Notes: generated by a model from the sequence alone, not told the origin. 64,000 nucleotides of DNA from Protaetiibacter sp. SSC-01 (GCF_014483895.1 NZ_CP059987.1:744001-808000); one strand, 5' to 3'. Positions 1 through 7,950 are shown, counted from the first letter of the stretch. Made by a program: numbers and translations.

Positions 1-1
1 C

Positions 2-658
2 TGGAACGACGTCATCGGCGAGCTGTATCAGAAGGGCGTGACCTCGGTCGCGGTCGCCAACCCGCTGCGCAGCGTGAGCGTCGACGCCGCCTACCTGCGC
101 GACGTGCTCGACAGCATCGAGGGTCCCGTCGTCCTGGCCGGCCACTCCTACGGCGGCTTCGTCATCACCGAGGCGGGAGCACACCCCGCCGTCAAGGCGA
201 TCGTCTACGTCTCCGCGTTCGCGCCCGCCCAGGGTGAGACCGCGTTCGAGCTGTCGACGAAGTTCCCCGGCAGCACCCTCGGCGACGCCCTCACCGCCTA
301 TCCGGTGTCGACCGGCGGGAACGAGTTCGCCATCCGTCGCGACGTCTTCCGGCAGCAGTTCGCCGCCGACGTCGACGTGCAGACGGCCGGACGGATGGGC
401 GCGACCCAGCGGCCCGTCACCGAGAAGGCCCTCACCGAGCCGCTCCCGACGACGGCGCCCGCGTGGACGACGCGTCCCTCGTGGTTCGTCTACGGCGAGC
501 TCGACCTCAACATCCCCGCCGAGCTGCAGCGGTTCCAGGTGGAGCGCGCCGGCGCCCGCGGCGCCCGCGAGATCCCCGGGGCGTCGCACGCCCTCAGCGT
601 CTCGCAGCCCCAGGCGGTCGCGGACACCATCCTCGAGGCCGTCGCGGCGATCTCCTGA
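2..658 (+). CDS. Alpha/beta hydrolase, 5'-truncated by window edge
   Basis: The frame is open to the left edge (it begins W-N-D-V-I-G), so the start lies outside the window and about 218 residues are visible. The serine nucleophile elbow G-H-S-Y-G-G is followed by a hydrolase cap and core, and the likely catalytic His lies in G-A-S-H-A near the C-terminus. This is the pattern of small alpha/beta hydrolases of the esterase/chloroperoxidase-like group. The substrate cannot be told from the sequence. A strong hairpin directly after the stop codon suggests transcription ends here, separating it from the next hydrolase gene on the same strand. Confidence 0.85.
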   Translation, partial: WNDVIGELYQKGVTSVAVANPLRSVSVDAAYLRDVLDSIEGPVVLAGHSYGGFVITEAGAHPAVKAIVYVSAFAPAQGETAFELSTKFPGSTLGDALTAYPVSTGGNEFAIRRDVFRQQFAADVDVQTAGRMGATQRPVTEKALTEPLPTTAPAWTTRPSWFVYGELDLNIPAELQRFQVERAGARGAREIPGASHALSVSQPQAVADTILEAVAAIS

Positions 659-665
659 TCCGGGT

Positions 666-693
666 GGGGCGGCGCGCTTCGGTGCGCCGCCCC
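666..693 (+). terminator. Probable intrinsic terminator
   Basis: A perfect 10-bp GC-rich stem (666-675 with 684-693) has an 8-base loop and is followed by TTCT. It starts 8 bases after the stop codon of the upstream hydrolase. The U-tract is weak, as is common in high-GC actinobacteria. Confidence 0.7.
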
Positions 694-713
694 TTCTCCG
701 CACGGAGGACCTC

Positions 714-1670
714 ATGCGAGACGCAGACGCTCGGCTCGAACCGCTCCACACGGTCACCACCTCGGTGCTCGAGATCGCCTACGCGGATCTCGGCCCGGCG
801 GACGGGCGACCCGTCGTGCTCCTGCACGGCTTCCCGTACGACATCCACAGCTACGTCGACGTCGCGCCGATCCTGGCCGGACGCGGGCACCGGGTGCTCG
901 TGCCCTATCTGCGCGGCCACGGGCCGACGCGCTTCCTGTCGCGGACGACCCCGCGCTCGGGGCAGCAGGAGGCCCTCGGCCGCGACGTGGTCGACTTCCT
1001 CGACGCGCTCGACCTCCCGCGCGCGATCCTCGCCGGCTACGACTGGGGAGGCCGTGCGGCGTGCGTCGCGGCCGCCCTGCATCCCCGGCGGGTGGAGGGG
1101 ATCGTGTCGGTGAACGGCTACCTCATCCAGGACATCGCGGCCGCGTCGACGCCCCTACCGCCAGAGCTCGAGGCCGGCTTCTGGTACTTCTACTACTTCC
1201 TCACCGACCGCGGGTACGCGGGGCTCGCGCGGCACCGACGGGAGATCGCCGACGTGATCTGGCGGCGCAACTCGCCCGACTGGCTCTACGACGAGGCCAC
1301 GCTCGACCGGGCGGCGGACGCGTTCCGCAACCCCGACTACGTCGACGTCGTCATCCACTCCTACCGCCACCGTCTCGGGCAGGCGGCGGGCGCCGACGAG
1401 TACGAGCGGGACGAGACAGCGCTCGCGGCGCTGCCCCCGATCCGCGTGCCGGCCGTGACGCTCGACGGCATGGCCGACGGCAACTTCCCGGCGACCGACG
1501 GCACGGCATCCGCTGCCCATTTCGCGGGGCCGAGGGTGCATCACCAGATCCCGCACGCCGGGCACAACCTGCCCCAGGAGGCGCCATTCGCGTTCGCGCA
1601 GGCCGTGCTCGAGGTCGCACGGCTCGCCGAGCTCGTCGGCACCCCGGCCGCACGCGCGGCCATCCGATAG
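714..1670 (+). CDS. Alpha/beta hydrolase, epoxide hydrolase/dehalogenase-like (Asp nucleophile)
   Basis: The product is 318 residues. The oxyanion motif H-G-F-P is at about residues 38-41. The nucleophile elbow G-Y-D-W-G-G places Asp110 where serine hydrolases have Ser, which is the signature of the epoxide hydrolase and haloalkane dehalogenase branch. A late H-A-G-H-N-L carries the catalytic His. Such enzymes open epoxides or cleave C-halogen bonds through an ester intermediate on Asp; the actual substrate is unknown. The ATG at 714 is chosen because GGAGG lies 6 bases upstream, although the frame stays open further 5'. The gene ends at a strong bidirectional hairpin. Confidence 0.85.
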   Translation: MRDADARLEPLHTVTTSVLEIAYADLGPADGRPVVLLHGFPYDIHSYVDVAPILAGRGHRVLVPYLRGHGPTRFLSRTTPRSGQQEALGRDVVDFLDALDLPRAILAGYDWGGRAACVAAALHPRRVEGIVSVNGYLIQDIAAASTPLPPELEAGFWYFYYFLTDRGYAGLARHRREIADVIWRRNSPDWLYDEATLDRAADAFRNPDYVDVVIHSYRHRLGQAAGADEYERDETALAALPPIRVPAVTLDGMADGNFPATDGTASAAHFAGPRVHHQIPHAGHNLPQEAPFAFAQAVLEVARLAELVGTPAARAAIR

Positions 1671-1674
1671 CAGC

Positions 1675-1711
1675 AGCGAAGGCCCCGCGTTCGACGCGCG
1701 GGGCCTTCGCT
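1675..1711. terminator. Bidirectional terminator between convergent genes
   Basis: A perfect 15-bp inverted repeat (1675-1689 and 1697-1711) with a 7-base loop sits between a plus-strand gene ending at 1670 and a minus-strand gene ending at 1722. It can fold equally well in both transcripts. Confidence 0.85.
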
Positions 1712-1721
1712 GTGCGACCGG

Positions 1722-2468
1722 TCAGCGTTGGGCTTCGAGCCACTCCGCGAACCGGATGGTGCCGAGGTCGGCGCCCGGGCCGGGAACGAGGGTGTCGGGG
1801 CCGGGGTGTCCGCCGAAGTAGCCTGCCTCCTCGTCGGCGACGACCTCGCGGGGGTCGCCGAAGAAGCGGAGCGCGCGCCGCACGAACTCGTCGAGGCCGA
1901 ACCGCTCCGGGCCGCCGATCTCGCGGTCGCCGTCGAGAGGCGCCGCAGCCGCCGTCTTCGCGACCGCGGCGGCGACCTCGCTCGACGCCATCGGCTGCAC
2001 GGGCGCGGAGGGCAGGCGCACGATGTCGCCGTCGGTCGCCGAGTCGCCGATGCCGCGGGCGAACTCGAAGAACTGGGTCGCGTGCACGATCGAGTACGGC
2101 ACTCCCGACGAGCGGATGAGCCGCTCCTGCGCCTGCTTGGCGCGGAAGTAGCCCGCCTCGAGCATGCGCTCGATGCCGACGATCGAGAGCGCCACGTGGT
2201 GCCCGACCCCCGCCTCCTTCTCGGCTGCGAGGACGTTCGTCGTCGACGTGCGGAAGAAGTCCATGACCGCGTCGTCGGAGAAGTCCGGCGAGTTGGAGAC
2301 GTCGACCACCACATCCGCGCCCGCGAACGCCTCGCTCAGGCCCGTGCCGGCGATGGTGTCCACGCCCGTGCTCGGTGCCGCCGCGACGGCGTTGTGCCCG
2401 TGCTCGGTCAACCGCTCGATCACCTGCCTGCCGATGAGGCCGGTGCCGCCGATCACCACGATCTTCAT
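1722..2468 (-). CDS. NmrA-like/atypical SDR NAD(P)-binding protein (copy 1)
   Basis: This 248-residue protein starts M-K-I-V-V-I-G-G-T-G-L-I-G, a Rossmann dinucleotide-binding loop at residues 6-13. It lacks an obvious Y-x-x-x-K catalytic pair, as in the NmrA/atypical SDR group, which often act as redox sensors or NADPH-dependent reductases on small substrates. AAGGAG lies 7 bases before the ATG. It is a clear paralogue of the protein at 2960-3712: both share H-H-V-A-L-S-(I/V)-V-G, S-I-V-H-A-T-Q-F-F-E-F and G-P-E-R-F. The substrate is unknown. Confidence 0.85.
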   Translation of the reverse strand: MKIVVIGGTGLIGRQVIERLTEHGHNAVAAAPSTGVDTIAGTGLSEAFAGADVVVDVSNSPDFSDDAVMDFFRTSTTNVLAAEKEAGVGHHVALSIVGIERMLEAGYFRAKQAQERLIRSSGVPYSIVHATQFFEFARGIGDSATDGDIVRLPSAPVQPMASSEVAAAVAKTAAAAPLDGDREIGGPERFGLDEFVRRALRFFGDPREVVADEEAGYFGGHPGPDTLVPGPGADLGTIRFAEWLEAQR

Positions 2469-2550
2469 ATCTCTCTCCTTCGTGTCGGGGCCCGGCCGGA
2501 CGGCTCGGACCCATCAGGTGGACAGGCCACCGGATGCCGTTGTGACGCGC

Positions 2551-2970
2551 TCAGCGCACGACGACCCCGGCGTACTCCCCGTGGGCCTCCACGAACCGTC
2601 GGATCATCGGGCACTCGACGATCACGCGCTCGCCGCGCTCCATCCGCTCGTCGAGAACGTGGGCGATGAACGCGGTGCCGATGCCGAAGCCGCGCAGCTG
2701 GGGATCGACGTAGGTCGAGCGCAGCACGGTGGGGCCGCCTCCGAGGTGCGCGTAGCGGATCACGCCGACCTCGCGGTCGCCGATGATGGCGCGGTACTCC
2801 TGCGTCTGCGGGTCGTCGAGCACGCGCAGATCGACGTCGGCCTCGGCGCTCGGCGTGAGGAACTCGACCGAGCCGGCCGCAGCGAGCGCGGACGCGGTGC
2901 CCTCATCGAGGAAGCCCATCCCGTCGGGGTAGCCGGCGGTGTCGGGGTACTCGAAGCTCTCATGCTGCAT
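2551..2970 (-). CDS. GNAT-family N-acetyltransferase (YidJ/GCN5-like, short)
   Basis: The product is 139 residues. After a variable N-terminal part of about 55 residues it has a short GNAT core: E-Y-R-A, then V-D-P-Q-L-R-G-F-G-I-G, the acetyl-CoA pyrophosphate loop, and a C-terminal C-P-M-I-R-R-F. The last motif is typical of the small single-domain YidJ/Gtn10-like acetyltransferases. Its start lies inside the 3' end of the upstream NmrA-like gene (11-bp overlap), so the two are probably translationally coupled. The acceptor substrate is unknown. Confidence 0.85.
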   Translation of the reverse strand: MQHESFEYPDTAGYPDGMGFLDEGTASALAAAGSVEFLTPSAEADVDLRVLDDPQTQEYRAIIGDREVGVIRYAHLGGGPTVLRSTYVDPQLRGFGIGTAFIAHVLDERMERGERVIVECPMIRRFVEAHGEYAGVVVR

Positions 2971-3712
2971 GGCGGATCCAATCGTCGAAGCGGGTGGGCA
3001 TGAGGACGGCCTCGGGCCCCGGGAGGAGCTCGTCCTCGGCGAGGTCCGTGCCGAAGTAGGTCGCGAGCGGGTCGGCGATCACCTGGCGCGCGTCGTTCTG
3101 CACCCAGAGCCGGGTGCGGACGACGCTGTCGAGGCGGAACCGCTCGGGGCCGGCGAACTCCGTGATCGCCCGCGTCGGATCCGCCGTCGCCACCCGCAGC
3201 ACCGCCTCGGCGACGTCGTCGGCGGCCATCGGCTGCACCTGCGCGTGCGCGACGCGGACGACGCCATCGCGCGTCGCCGCCTCGGCGATGCTCAGGAGGA
3301 ACTCGAAGAACTGGGTCGCGTGGACGATCGAGAAGGGGTGCCCGGACGCCCGGATGAGACGCTCCTGTTCGAGCTTCGCCGTGAAGTAGCCGCCCTCCGA
3401 CGCCGCGAGCCGGTCGGTGCCGACCACCGAGAGCGCGACGTGGTGCGACACCCCGGCCGCCGCGCCGTAGCTCAACAGGTTGAGGGTCGACGTGGCGAAG
3501 AACTCCTGCGCTCCCGCGTAGTCGGTGTAGGAGGAGTTGGTGACGTCGATCACGACGTCGGCGCCCTCCAGCGCGCGCTCGAGCCCCTCCCCGGTGAACG
3601 TGTTGACGCCCGTGGCCCGCGACGCGATGACAGGCTGGATTCCCCCCTGCAGCAGCCGCGCGGCGACCTTCGAGCCGATGAGGCCTGTACCTCCTGCGAT
3701 GACGATCTTCAT
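2960..3712 (-). CDS. NmrA-like/atypical SDR NAD(P)-binding protein (copy 2)
   Basis: This 250-residue protein begins M-K-I-V-I-A-G-G-T-G-L-I-G, a Rossmann loop at residues 6-13. The frame is open 21 codons further upstream, but the internal ATG at 3712 is preferred because it puts the Rossmann strand at the N-terminus exactly as in the paralogue at 1722-2468. The order NmrA-like, GNAT, NmrA-like on one strand suggests a local duplication around the acetyltransferase. Ribosome-binding evidence for the start is weak. Function is inferred only at the level of an NAD(P)-binding protein. Confidence 0.82.
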   Translation of the reverse strand: MKIVIAGGTGLIGSKVAARLLQGGIQPVIASRATGVNTFTGEGLERALEGADVVIDVTNSSYTDYAGAQEFFATSTLNLLSYGAAAGVSHHVALSVVGTDRLAASEGGYFTAKLEQERLIRASGHPFSIVHATQFFEFLLSIAEAATRDGVVRVAHAQVQPMAADDVAEAVLRVATADPTRAITEFAGPERFRLDSVVRTRLWVQNDARQVIADPLATYFGTDLAEDELLPGPEAVLMPTRFDDWIRHAA

Positions 3713-3801
3713 GCAAGGAAGACAGCGCTGATGTCCCGACTGTGACTGCCCGATCCGGCCGGCACCGGGCCCCATGCCCCGCAGAGTGACGTCGCCGGCG
3801 G

Positions 3802-4959
3802 TCAGACGACCGCGTTCCTCCTGGCGGCCTCACGGAACCACTCGGCGCTGAGCTTGGGCGTGCGCTCGAGCGTGTCGAAGTCGACGTAGATGAGGCCGAA
3901 GCGCGTGCCGTATCCGTCCATCCACTCGAAGTTGTCCTGCGCCGACCAGTGGAAGTACCCGTGGACGGGAACGCCCTCCGCGGTGGCCCTCTGCAGCTGG
4001 CCGAGACTGGCGCGGAGGAACATCACGCGGTCGGAGTCGTACACGCGGCCGTCGTCCGCGACGACATCGGATGCGCCGCATCCGTTCTCGGTGATGTAGA
4101 TCGACTGCGCGCCCCAGATCGACTGCATCTGTCGCGGGGCCCAGTACATGACCTCGGGGTCGAGGATGTGCCACGCCGCCAGCATCTTCGGGTGGGAGGC
4201 GTTGATGGGGATGTCGCGGTAGCCGGGGGCGTCATCCGAGGGCTCGACGTACCAGCCGGGCTTGTAGACGTTGATGCCGATGAAATCGAGCGGTGAGGCG
4301 ATGATCTGCAGCTCCTCCTCGGAGAAGACGGGCGTGCTCCCTCCCGCCGAGGCGAGGTACTCATCCGTCTGTCGCGCGCCGATCGCGGCGGGGCTGCCGG
4401 AGGTGCCGGAACCGTCTGCGGTCAGCACAGCAGCGACGCGGGCATTGTCGGCGTACACCTCGATGCGGATCTCGTGGTGCTCGGCCTCGGCCAGGGCGGT
4501 GGTGAAGGCGCGGTCGAAGTCGGCGCTCTCGAAGGTCGCGAAGTGCCATAGGCCGTCGCCGCGGCGCAGGATCACGTTGAGGAACTCGCGCTGACCCGGG
4601 CGGAGGTCGATCGGCTCGAATCCTCGCGATCGAGGCACCCCCGCCCATCGGAGCTGCACCGGGTCGACGTCGGGGCGGAGCCGACCGTCGGTGCGTACCT
4701 CGGATACGCGGCCGATGCATCCGATCGCGGCCGTCTTGCCGACGTTCTCGATGCCGACGCGCACCCATTCCCCGTCGCCTCCGTCGCCCACCGGGCCGCG
4801 ACGCAGCCACGGCTCGGTGCTCGCGAAGGTCACTCGCAGTCGAGGGGACCGGAATCGATCGAAGAAGCCGAGCGCGACGAGCGATGTCGTGATGACGACG
4901 AGCACCGTGGCGATCGCACCTGCCCAGGCAGCGACCGGGCCCCACTCGATTCCAGTCAT
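3802..4959 (-). CDS. Chimeric ORF: membrane-anchored domain fused to C-terminal part of a GH1 beta-glucosidase
   Basis: The product is 385 residues. Residues 11-33 form one membrane segment. Residues 40-180 look like a small beta-rich domain that I do not recognise. From about residue 211 the protein reads as the C-terminal portion of a GH1 glycosidase: S-P-L-D-F-I-G-I-N-V-Y (222-232), the nucleophile motif I-T-E-N-G (Glu291), and H-W-S-A-Q-D-N-F-E-W near 338-347. The N-terminal part of the GH1 barrel, including the T-x-N-E-P acid/base motif, is missing, so normal glycosidase activity is not expected. Usual GH1 length is about 450 residues. A GGAG 8 bases before the ATG and a TACCCT box (plus 4990-4995) suggest the gene is expressed. 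It is either a gene fusion or a remnant made by deletion. Confidence 0.75.
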   Translation of the reverse strand: MTGIEWGPVAAWAGAIATVLVVITTSLVALGFFDRFRSPRLRVTFASTEPWLRRGPVGDGGDGEWVRVGIENVGKTAAIGCIGRVSEVRTDGRLRPDVDPVQLRWAGVPRSRGFEPIDLRPGQREFLNVILRRGDGLWHFATFESADFDRAFTTALAEAEHHEIRIEVYADNARVAAVLTADGSGTSGSPAAIGARQTDEYLASAGGSTPVFSEEELQIIASPLDFIGINVYKPGWYVEPSDDAPGYRDIPINASHPKMLAAWHILDPEVMYWAPRQMQSIWGAQSIYITENGCGASDVVADDGRVYDSDRVMFLRASLGQLQRATAEGVPVHGYFHWSAQDNFEWMDGYGTRFGLIYVDFDTLERTPKLSAEWFREAARRNAVV

Positions 4960-5020
4960 TGGACCGCTCCATACGCATCCGTCGGGGCCAGGGTACGACC
5001 CGTGGGCGTCGTCGCGATAG

Positions 5021-5048
5021 CGTGCGCCGTGCGCCGTGCGCCGTGCGG
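5021..5048. repeat. 7-bp tandem repeat, four copies
   Basis: CGTGCGC is repeated head to tail four times; the last copy ends in G instead of C. It lies between the 3' end of arsR and the promoter region of the chimeric gene. It may simply be a slippage product. Confidence 0.75.
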
Positions 5049-5057
5049 CTCAGCTGG

Positions 5058-5408
5058 TCACGCGGTCGTCAGCAGCTCGGCGACCGCGTCGAGCGAGCCG
5101 GGCACGAGGCGGTAGTACGACCACGTGCCGCGCTTGCTGCGGGTGAGGAAGCCCGCGTCGACGAGCAGCTTGAGGTGGTGCGACACCGTCGGCTGGCTGA
5201 GGCCCACGGGTTCGGTGAGGTCGCACACGCAGGCCTCCTGGCCCTCGGATGCCGCGACGATCGAGATGAGACGCAGGCGCGTCGGGTCGGCGAGGGCCTT
5301 CAGCCGGTGTGCGAGGTCGGCCGCCTGCTCGGTGGGGATCGTCTCGCGCGTGAGCGGGGCGCAGCAGGCCGCGAGATCCCGGACGGGCAGCAGCTCGATG
5401 GTGGACAC
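5058..5408 (-). CDS. arsR: ArsR/SmtB-family arsenite-responsive repressor
   Basis: This 116-residue winged-helix regulator carries C-V-C-D-L at residues 60-64, the usual alpha3 metal-binding box. It also has an adjacent Cys pair at 15-16, reminiscent of the Corynebacterium glutamicum ArsR site built from Cys15, Cys16 and one Cys near residue 55. The recognition helix region S-Q-P-T-V-S-H-H-L-K (71-80) is typical. As(III) binding should release DNA. It starts at GTG and is divergent from the flavoprotein-arsC-arsN1 operon; a TATGCT box 6 bases before the GTG predicts a leaderless mRNA. The intergenic inverted repeat is the probable autoregulatory operator. Confidence 0.9.
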   Translation of the reverse strand: MSTIELLPVRDLAACCAPLTRETIPTEQAADLAHRLKALADPTRLRLISIVAASEGQEACVCDLTEPVGLSQPTVSHHLKLLVDAGFLTRSKRGTWSYYRLVPGSLDAVAELLTTA

Positions 5409-5414
5409 GCGCCC

Positions 5415-5470
5415 AGCATAGCCTTACATTGACATTCTTCGATGAACTGCGGTACACCTTCATCGAAGAA
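5415..5470. promoter_or_regulatory. Divergent ars promoters with ArsR-type operator
   Basis: A perfect inverted repeat, TTCTTCGATGAA (5435-5446) and TTCATCGAAGAA (5459-5470), has a 12-base spacer. For the plus-strand operon TTGACA (5429-5434), 18 bases and TACACC (5453-5458) form a sigma70-type promoter, with the right arm over the expected start of transcription. For arsR the box TATGCT (minus strand, 5420-5415) has its -35 region in the left arm. A repressor on this site would block both genes. Confidence 0.82.
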
Positions 5471-5492
5471 CGTCGATATCCGAAAGGCGACC

Positions 5493-6857
5493 ATGACCCT
5501 CACCGACCTCGAACTCCCCGTGCATACGGGCGCGCGCCTGGAAGGGCTGCCGGTCGCGATCATCGGCGCCGGGCCCATCGGTCTTGCGGCGGCGGCCCAC
5601 CTCGTCGAGCGCGGCATCGACTTCGTCGTCTACGAGAAGGGTGACACCGTCGCCTCGTCGATCGCGTCGTGGGGTCACACGCGGCTGTTCTCTCCGTGGT
5701 CGCTGCTCGTCGACCCCGCCGCCGAGCGGCTGCTGCGCGAAACCGGATGGCAGGCACCGCCCGCCGACGCGCTGCCGACCGGCGCCGAGCTCATCTCCGA
5801 CTACCTCGCCCCGCTGGCCGCGCTCGCCGAGATCGGCCCGCGCATCCGGTACGGCACCGAGGTCGTCTCGGTGTCGCGCGAGGGCATGGACCGCACTCGC
5901 TCGACCGGCCGGGAGCACATGCCGTTCCTGCTCCGCACGCGAACCGAGGGCCGGATCGCGGATGTCGCCGCGCGTGCCGTGATCGACGCATCCGGCACCT
6001 ACGCGACGCCGAACCCGCTCGCGTCGTCGGGGCTTGACCCGCTCGGGCTCGACGAGGTGCGCGACCGCGTCACGCACGCGCTGCCGGATGTGCTGGGCCG
6101 CGACCGCGCGCGCTTCGCCGGCCACCACACGCTTGTCGTCGGCGCCGGCCACTCCGCCGCCAACACCCTGCTCGCGCTCGCGCGGCTGGCCGAGCTCGAG
6201 CCGGGCACCCGAGTGACGTGGGCCATCCGCAACGCGAGCGCTGTGCGGGTCAGCTCCTCGGCGGATGATGAGCTGTCGGCGCGCGCATCGCTCGGGGGTG
6301 CGCTCGAGGCGCACGTCGAGAGCGGCGTGATCGCGAAGCTCGACCGCTTCGAGATCGTCTCGCTCGCCCGCGATGGCGAGCGCGTGCTCGTCACGGGGCG
6401 CCGCGGCGACGAGCTCGAGACGGTGGAGGCGGATGTCGTGGTCAACGCGACCGGGTTCCGTCCCGACCTCGGGATGCTGCGCGAGGTCCGCCTCGACCTC
6501 GACGAGATCGTCGAGGCGCCGCGCCTGCTCGCGCCCATGATCGACCCGAACGTGCACTCGTGCGGCACCGTCTCGCCCCACGGTGTGGCCGAGCTGCGGC
6601 ATCCGGAGCCGAACTTCTTCATCACGGGCATGAAGAGCTACGGACGCGCGCCGACGTTCCTGCTGGCCACCGGTTACGAGCAGGTGCGCTCGATCGTCTC
6701 GTGGCTCGCCGGCGACGTGGAGGCGGCCACGCGCGTCGAGCTCGTGCTGCCTGCGACGGGCGTGTGCAGCACCGACCTCGCGGCGGGCTCGTTCAGCACG
6801 GATGCGTCTGTCGGGTCGTGCAGTACGGGCGCCGTCGGCGGAAGCTGCTGCTCGTGA
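5493..6857 (+). CDS. ArsO-like flavin-dependent monooxygenase/oxidoreductase of the ars operon
   Basis: The product is 454 residues. It has an FAD Rossmann motif V-A-I-I-G-A-G-P-I-G near residue 20 and a second dinucleotide motif V-V-G-A-G-H-S-A near residue 215, the layout of class B flavin monooxygenase-like proteins. The C-terminal tail is rich in Cys (C-S-T, C-S-T-G, G-S-C-C-S), a feature I associate with flavoproteins in actinobacterial ars operons. A thiol tail could bind As(III), but that is inference. The ATG at 5493 is preferred over an in-frame ATG at 5442, which would lie inside the operator. The stop overlaps the arsC start by four bases, so the two genes are coupled. Confidence 0.8.
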   Translation: MTLTDLELPVHTGARLEGLPVAIIGAGPIGLAAAAHLVERGIDFVVYEKGDTVASSIASWGHTRLFSPWSLLVDPAAERLLRETGWQAPPADALPTGAELISDYLAPLAALAEIGPRIRYGTEVVSVSREGMDRTRSTGREHMPFLLRTRTEGRIADVAARAVIDASGTYATPNPLASSGLDPLGLDEVRDRVTHALPDVLGRDRARFAGHHTLVVGAGHSAANTLLALARLAELEPGTRVTWAIRNASAVRVSSSADDELSARASLGGALEAHVESGVIAKLDRFEIVSLARDGERVLVTGRRGDELETVEADVVVNATGFRPDLGMLREVRLDLDEIVEAPRLLAPMIDPNVHSCGTVSPHGVAELRHPEPNFFITGMKSYGRAPTFLLATGYEQVRSIVSWLAGDVEAATRVELVLPATGVCSTDLAAGSFSTDASVGSCSTGAVGGSCCS

Positions 6858-7267
6858 CCCACACGCCCACCGTGCTCTTCGTGTGCGTGCACAACGCCGG
6901 CCGGTCGCAGATGGCCGCCGGCTACCTGCGGGCGCTCGCGGGCGACCGCGTCGAGGTGCTCTCTGCGGGATCCGAGCCCAAAGATCGCATCAACACCGTC
7001 GCCGTCGAGGCGATGGCGGAGGAGGGCATCGACATCGCCGGCAACGTGCCGAAGGTGCTGACGGTCGACGCCGTGAGGGAGTCGGATGTCGTGGTCACGA
7101 TGGGCTGCGGCGACACCTGTCCGGTGTTCCCCGGCAAGCGCTACGAGGACTGGGAGCTCGACGACCCCGCCGGCCAGGGCATCGAGGCCGTGCGCCCCAT
7201 CCGCGACGAGATCCGGCGTCGCGTCGAGCAGCTGATCGCGGAGCTCGACCTCGAGGCGGCGCGTTGA
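6854..7267 (+). CDS. arsC: Arsenate reductase, low-molecular-weight phosphatase type
   Basis: This 137-residue protein starts at GTG. The P-loop C-x5-R lies at Cys11-Arg17 (C-V-H-N-A-G-R-S), the catalytic Asp loop is at D-D-P (103-105), and two further Cys are at 85 and 89 in M-G-C-G-D-T-C-P. It reduces arsenate to arsenite. In actinobacteria related enzymes use mycothiol/mycoredoxin or thioredoxin; the sequence alone does not decide which. It overlaps the flavoprotein gene upstream (GTGA) and the acetyltransferase downstream (TTGA), so this is a tight operon under ArsR. Confidence 0.92.
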   Translation: MTHTPTVLFVCVHNAGRSQMAAGYLRALAGDRVEVLSAGSEPKDRINTVAVEAMAEEGIDIAGNVPKVLTVDAVRESDVVVTMGCGDTCPVFPGKRYEDWELDDPAGQGIEAVRPIRDEIRRRVEQLIAELDLEAAR

Positions 7268-7776
7268 CCGTAGAGCTCCGCGAGCTGCGCCGTGACGACT
7301 GGCCCGAGGTGGAGCGCATCTACGCCGAGGGCATCGCCACCGGCCATGCCACCTTCGAGTCCGCGCCGCCGGAGCGTGACGCCTTCCTCTCGACTCGCGT
7401 GCCGGGCCTCTCGTGGGTGGCGGCACTCGACGACCGCATCGTCGGCTGGACGGCCGCCTCGCGGGTCTCCGCGCGCGACGCCTACCGGGGCGTCGTCGAG
7501 CATTCGGTCTACGTGAGCTCGGATGCGCGGGGCGGGGGAGTGGGTCGCGCCCTCCTCGAGCAGTTGCTCCGATCCGCCGACGCCCTCGACATCTGGACCG
7601 TGCAGTCGTCGATCTTCCCCGAGAACACGGGGAGTCTCGCCCTCCACGAGCGGTGCGGATTCCGCATCCTCGGTCGTCGTGAGCGCATCGCCAGGATGCG
7701 CTACGGCCCCGAGGCGGGTCGGTGGCGCGACACGCTCCTCCTGGAGCGGCGCAGCGCGGTCGTCGGGGGCGAGTGA
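7264..7776 (+). CDS. arsN1: ArsN1/phosphinothricin-type N-acetyltransferase
   Basis: The product is 170 residues and starts at TTG, overlapping the arsC stop (TTGA). The N-terminal pattern I-Y-A-E-G-I-A-T-G-H-A-T-F-E-S-A-P-P and the later H-S-V-Y-V and R-G-G-G-V-G-R-A-L-L match GNAT acetyltransferases of the phosphinothricin/arsinothricin group. Enzymes of this type acetylate the amino group of glufosinate or of the arsenical antibiotic arsinothricin. Its place in an ars operon favours the arsenical. The gene symbol is by family and context, not by experiment. Confidence 0.75.
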   Translation: MTVELRELRRDDWPEVERIYAEGIATGHATFESAPPERDAFLSTRVPGLSWVAALDDRIVGWTAASRVSARDAYRGVVEHSVYVSSDARGGGVGRALLEQLLRSADALDIWTVQSSIFPENTGSLALHERCGFRILGRRERIARMRYGPEAGRWRDTLLLERRSAVVGGE

Positions 7777-7950
7777 GAGTCGCCGCCGGATCGCGGGATG
7801 CGCGACGCGTCGACAGGCTCGATGCCCGCCGATGCACCGGCATGGTGCCGCTGGAGTGGATCCGGCCTGTTGTTGCTACGGGGTCGCTCGCGGGCGCGAC
7901 CGCGCGCGCAAGCCACCGCATCCGTCGGGTGCGACCCGCGCACGCCGCGT

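Noticed and set aside
594-1565. Long minus-strand open frames opposite the second hydrolase gene
   Set aside because: Arg/Ala/Pro-rich shadow frames typical of high-GC DNA; the plus-strand frame has catalytic motifs and a ribosome-binding site.
7801-7830. Possible copy of the CCCTGAGCCTGTCGAAGGG repeat (GTCGACAGGCTCGATG)
   Set aside because: Only part matches and the flanks do not; too weak to call.
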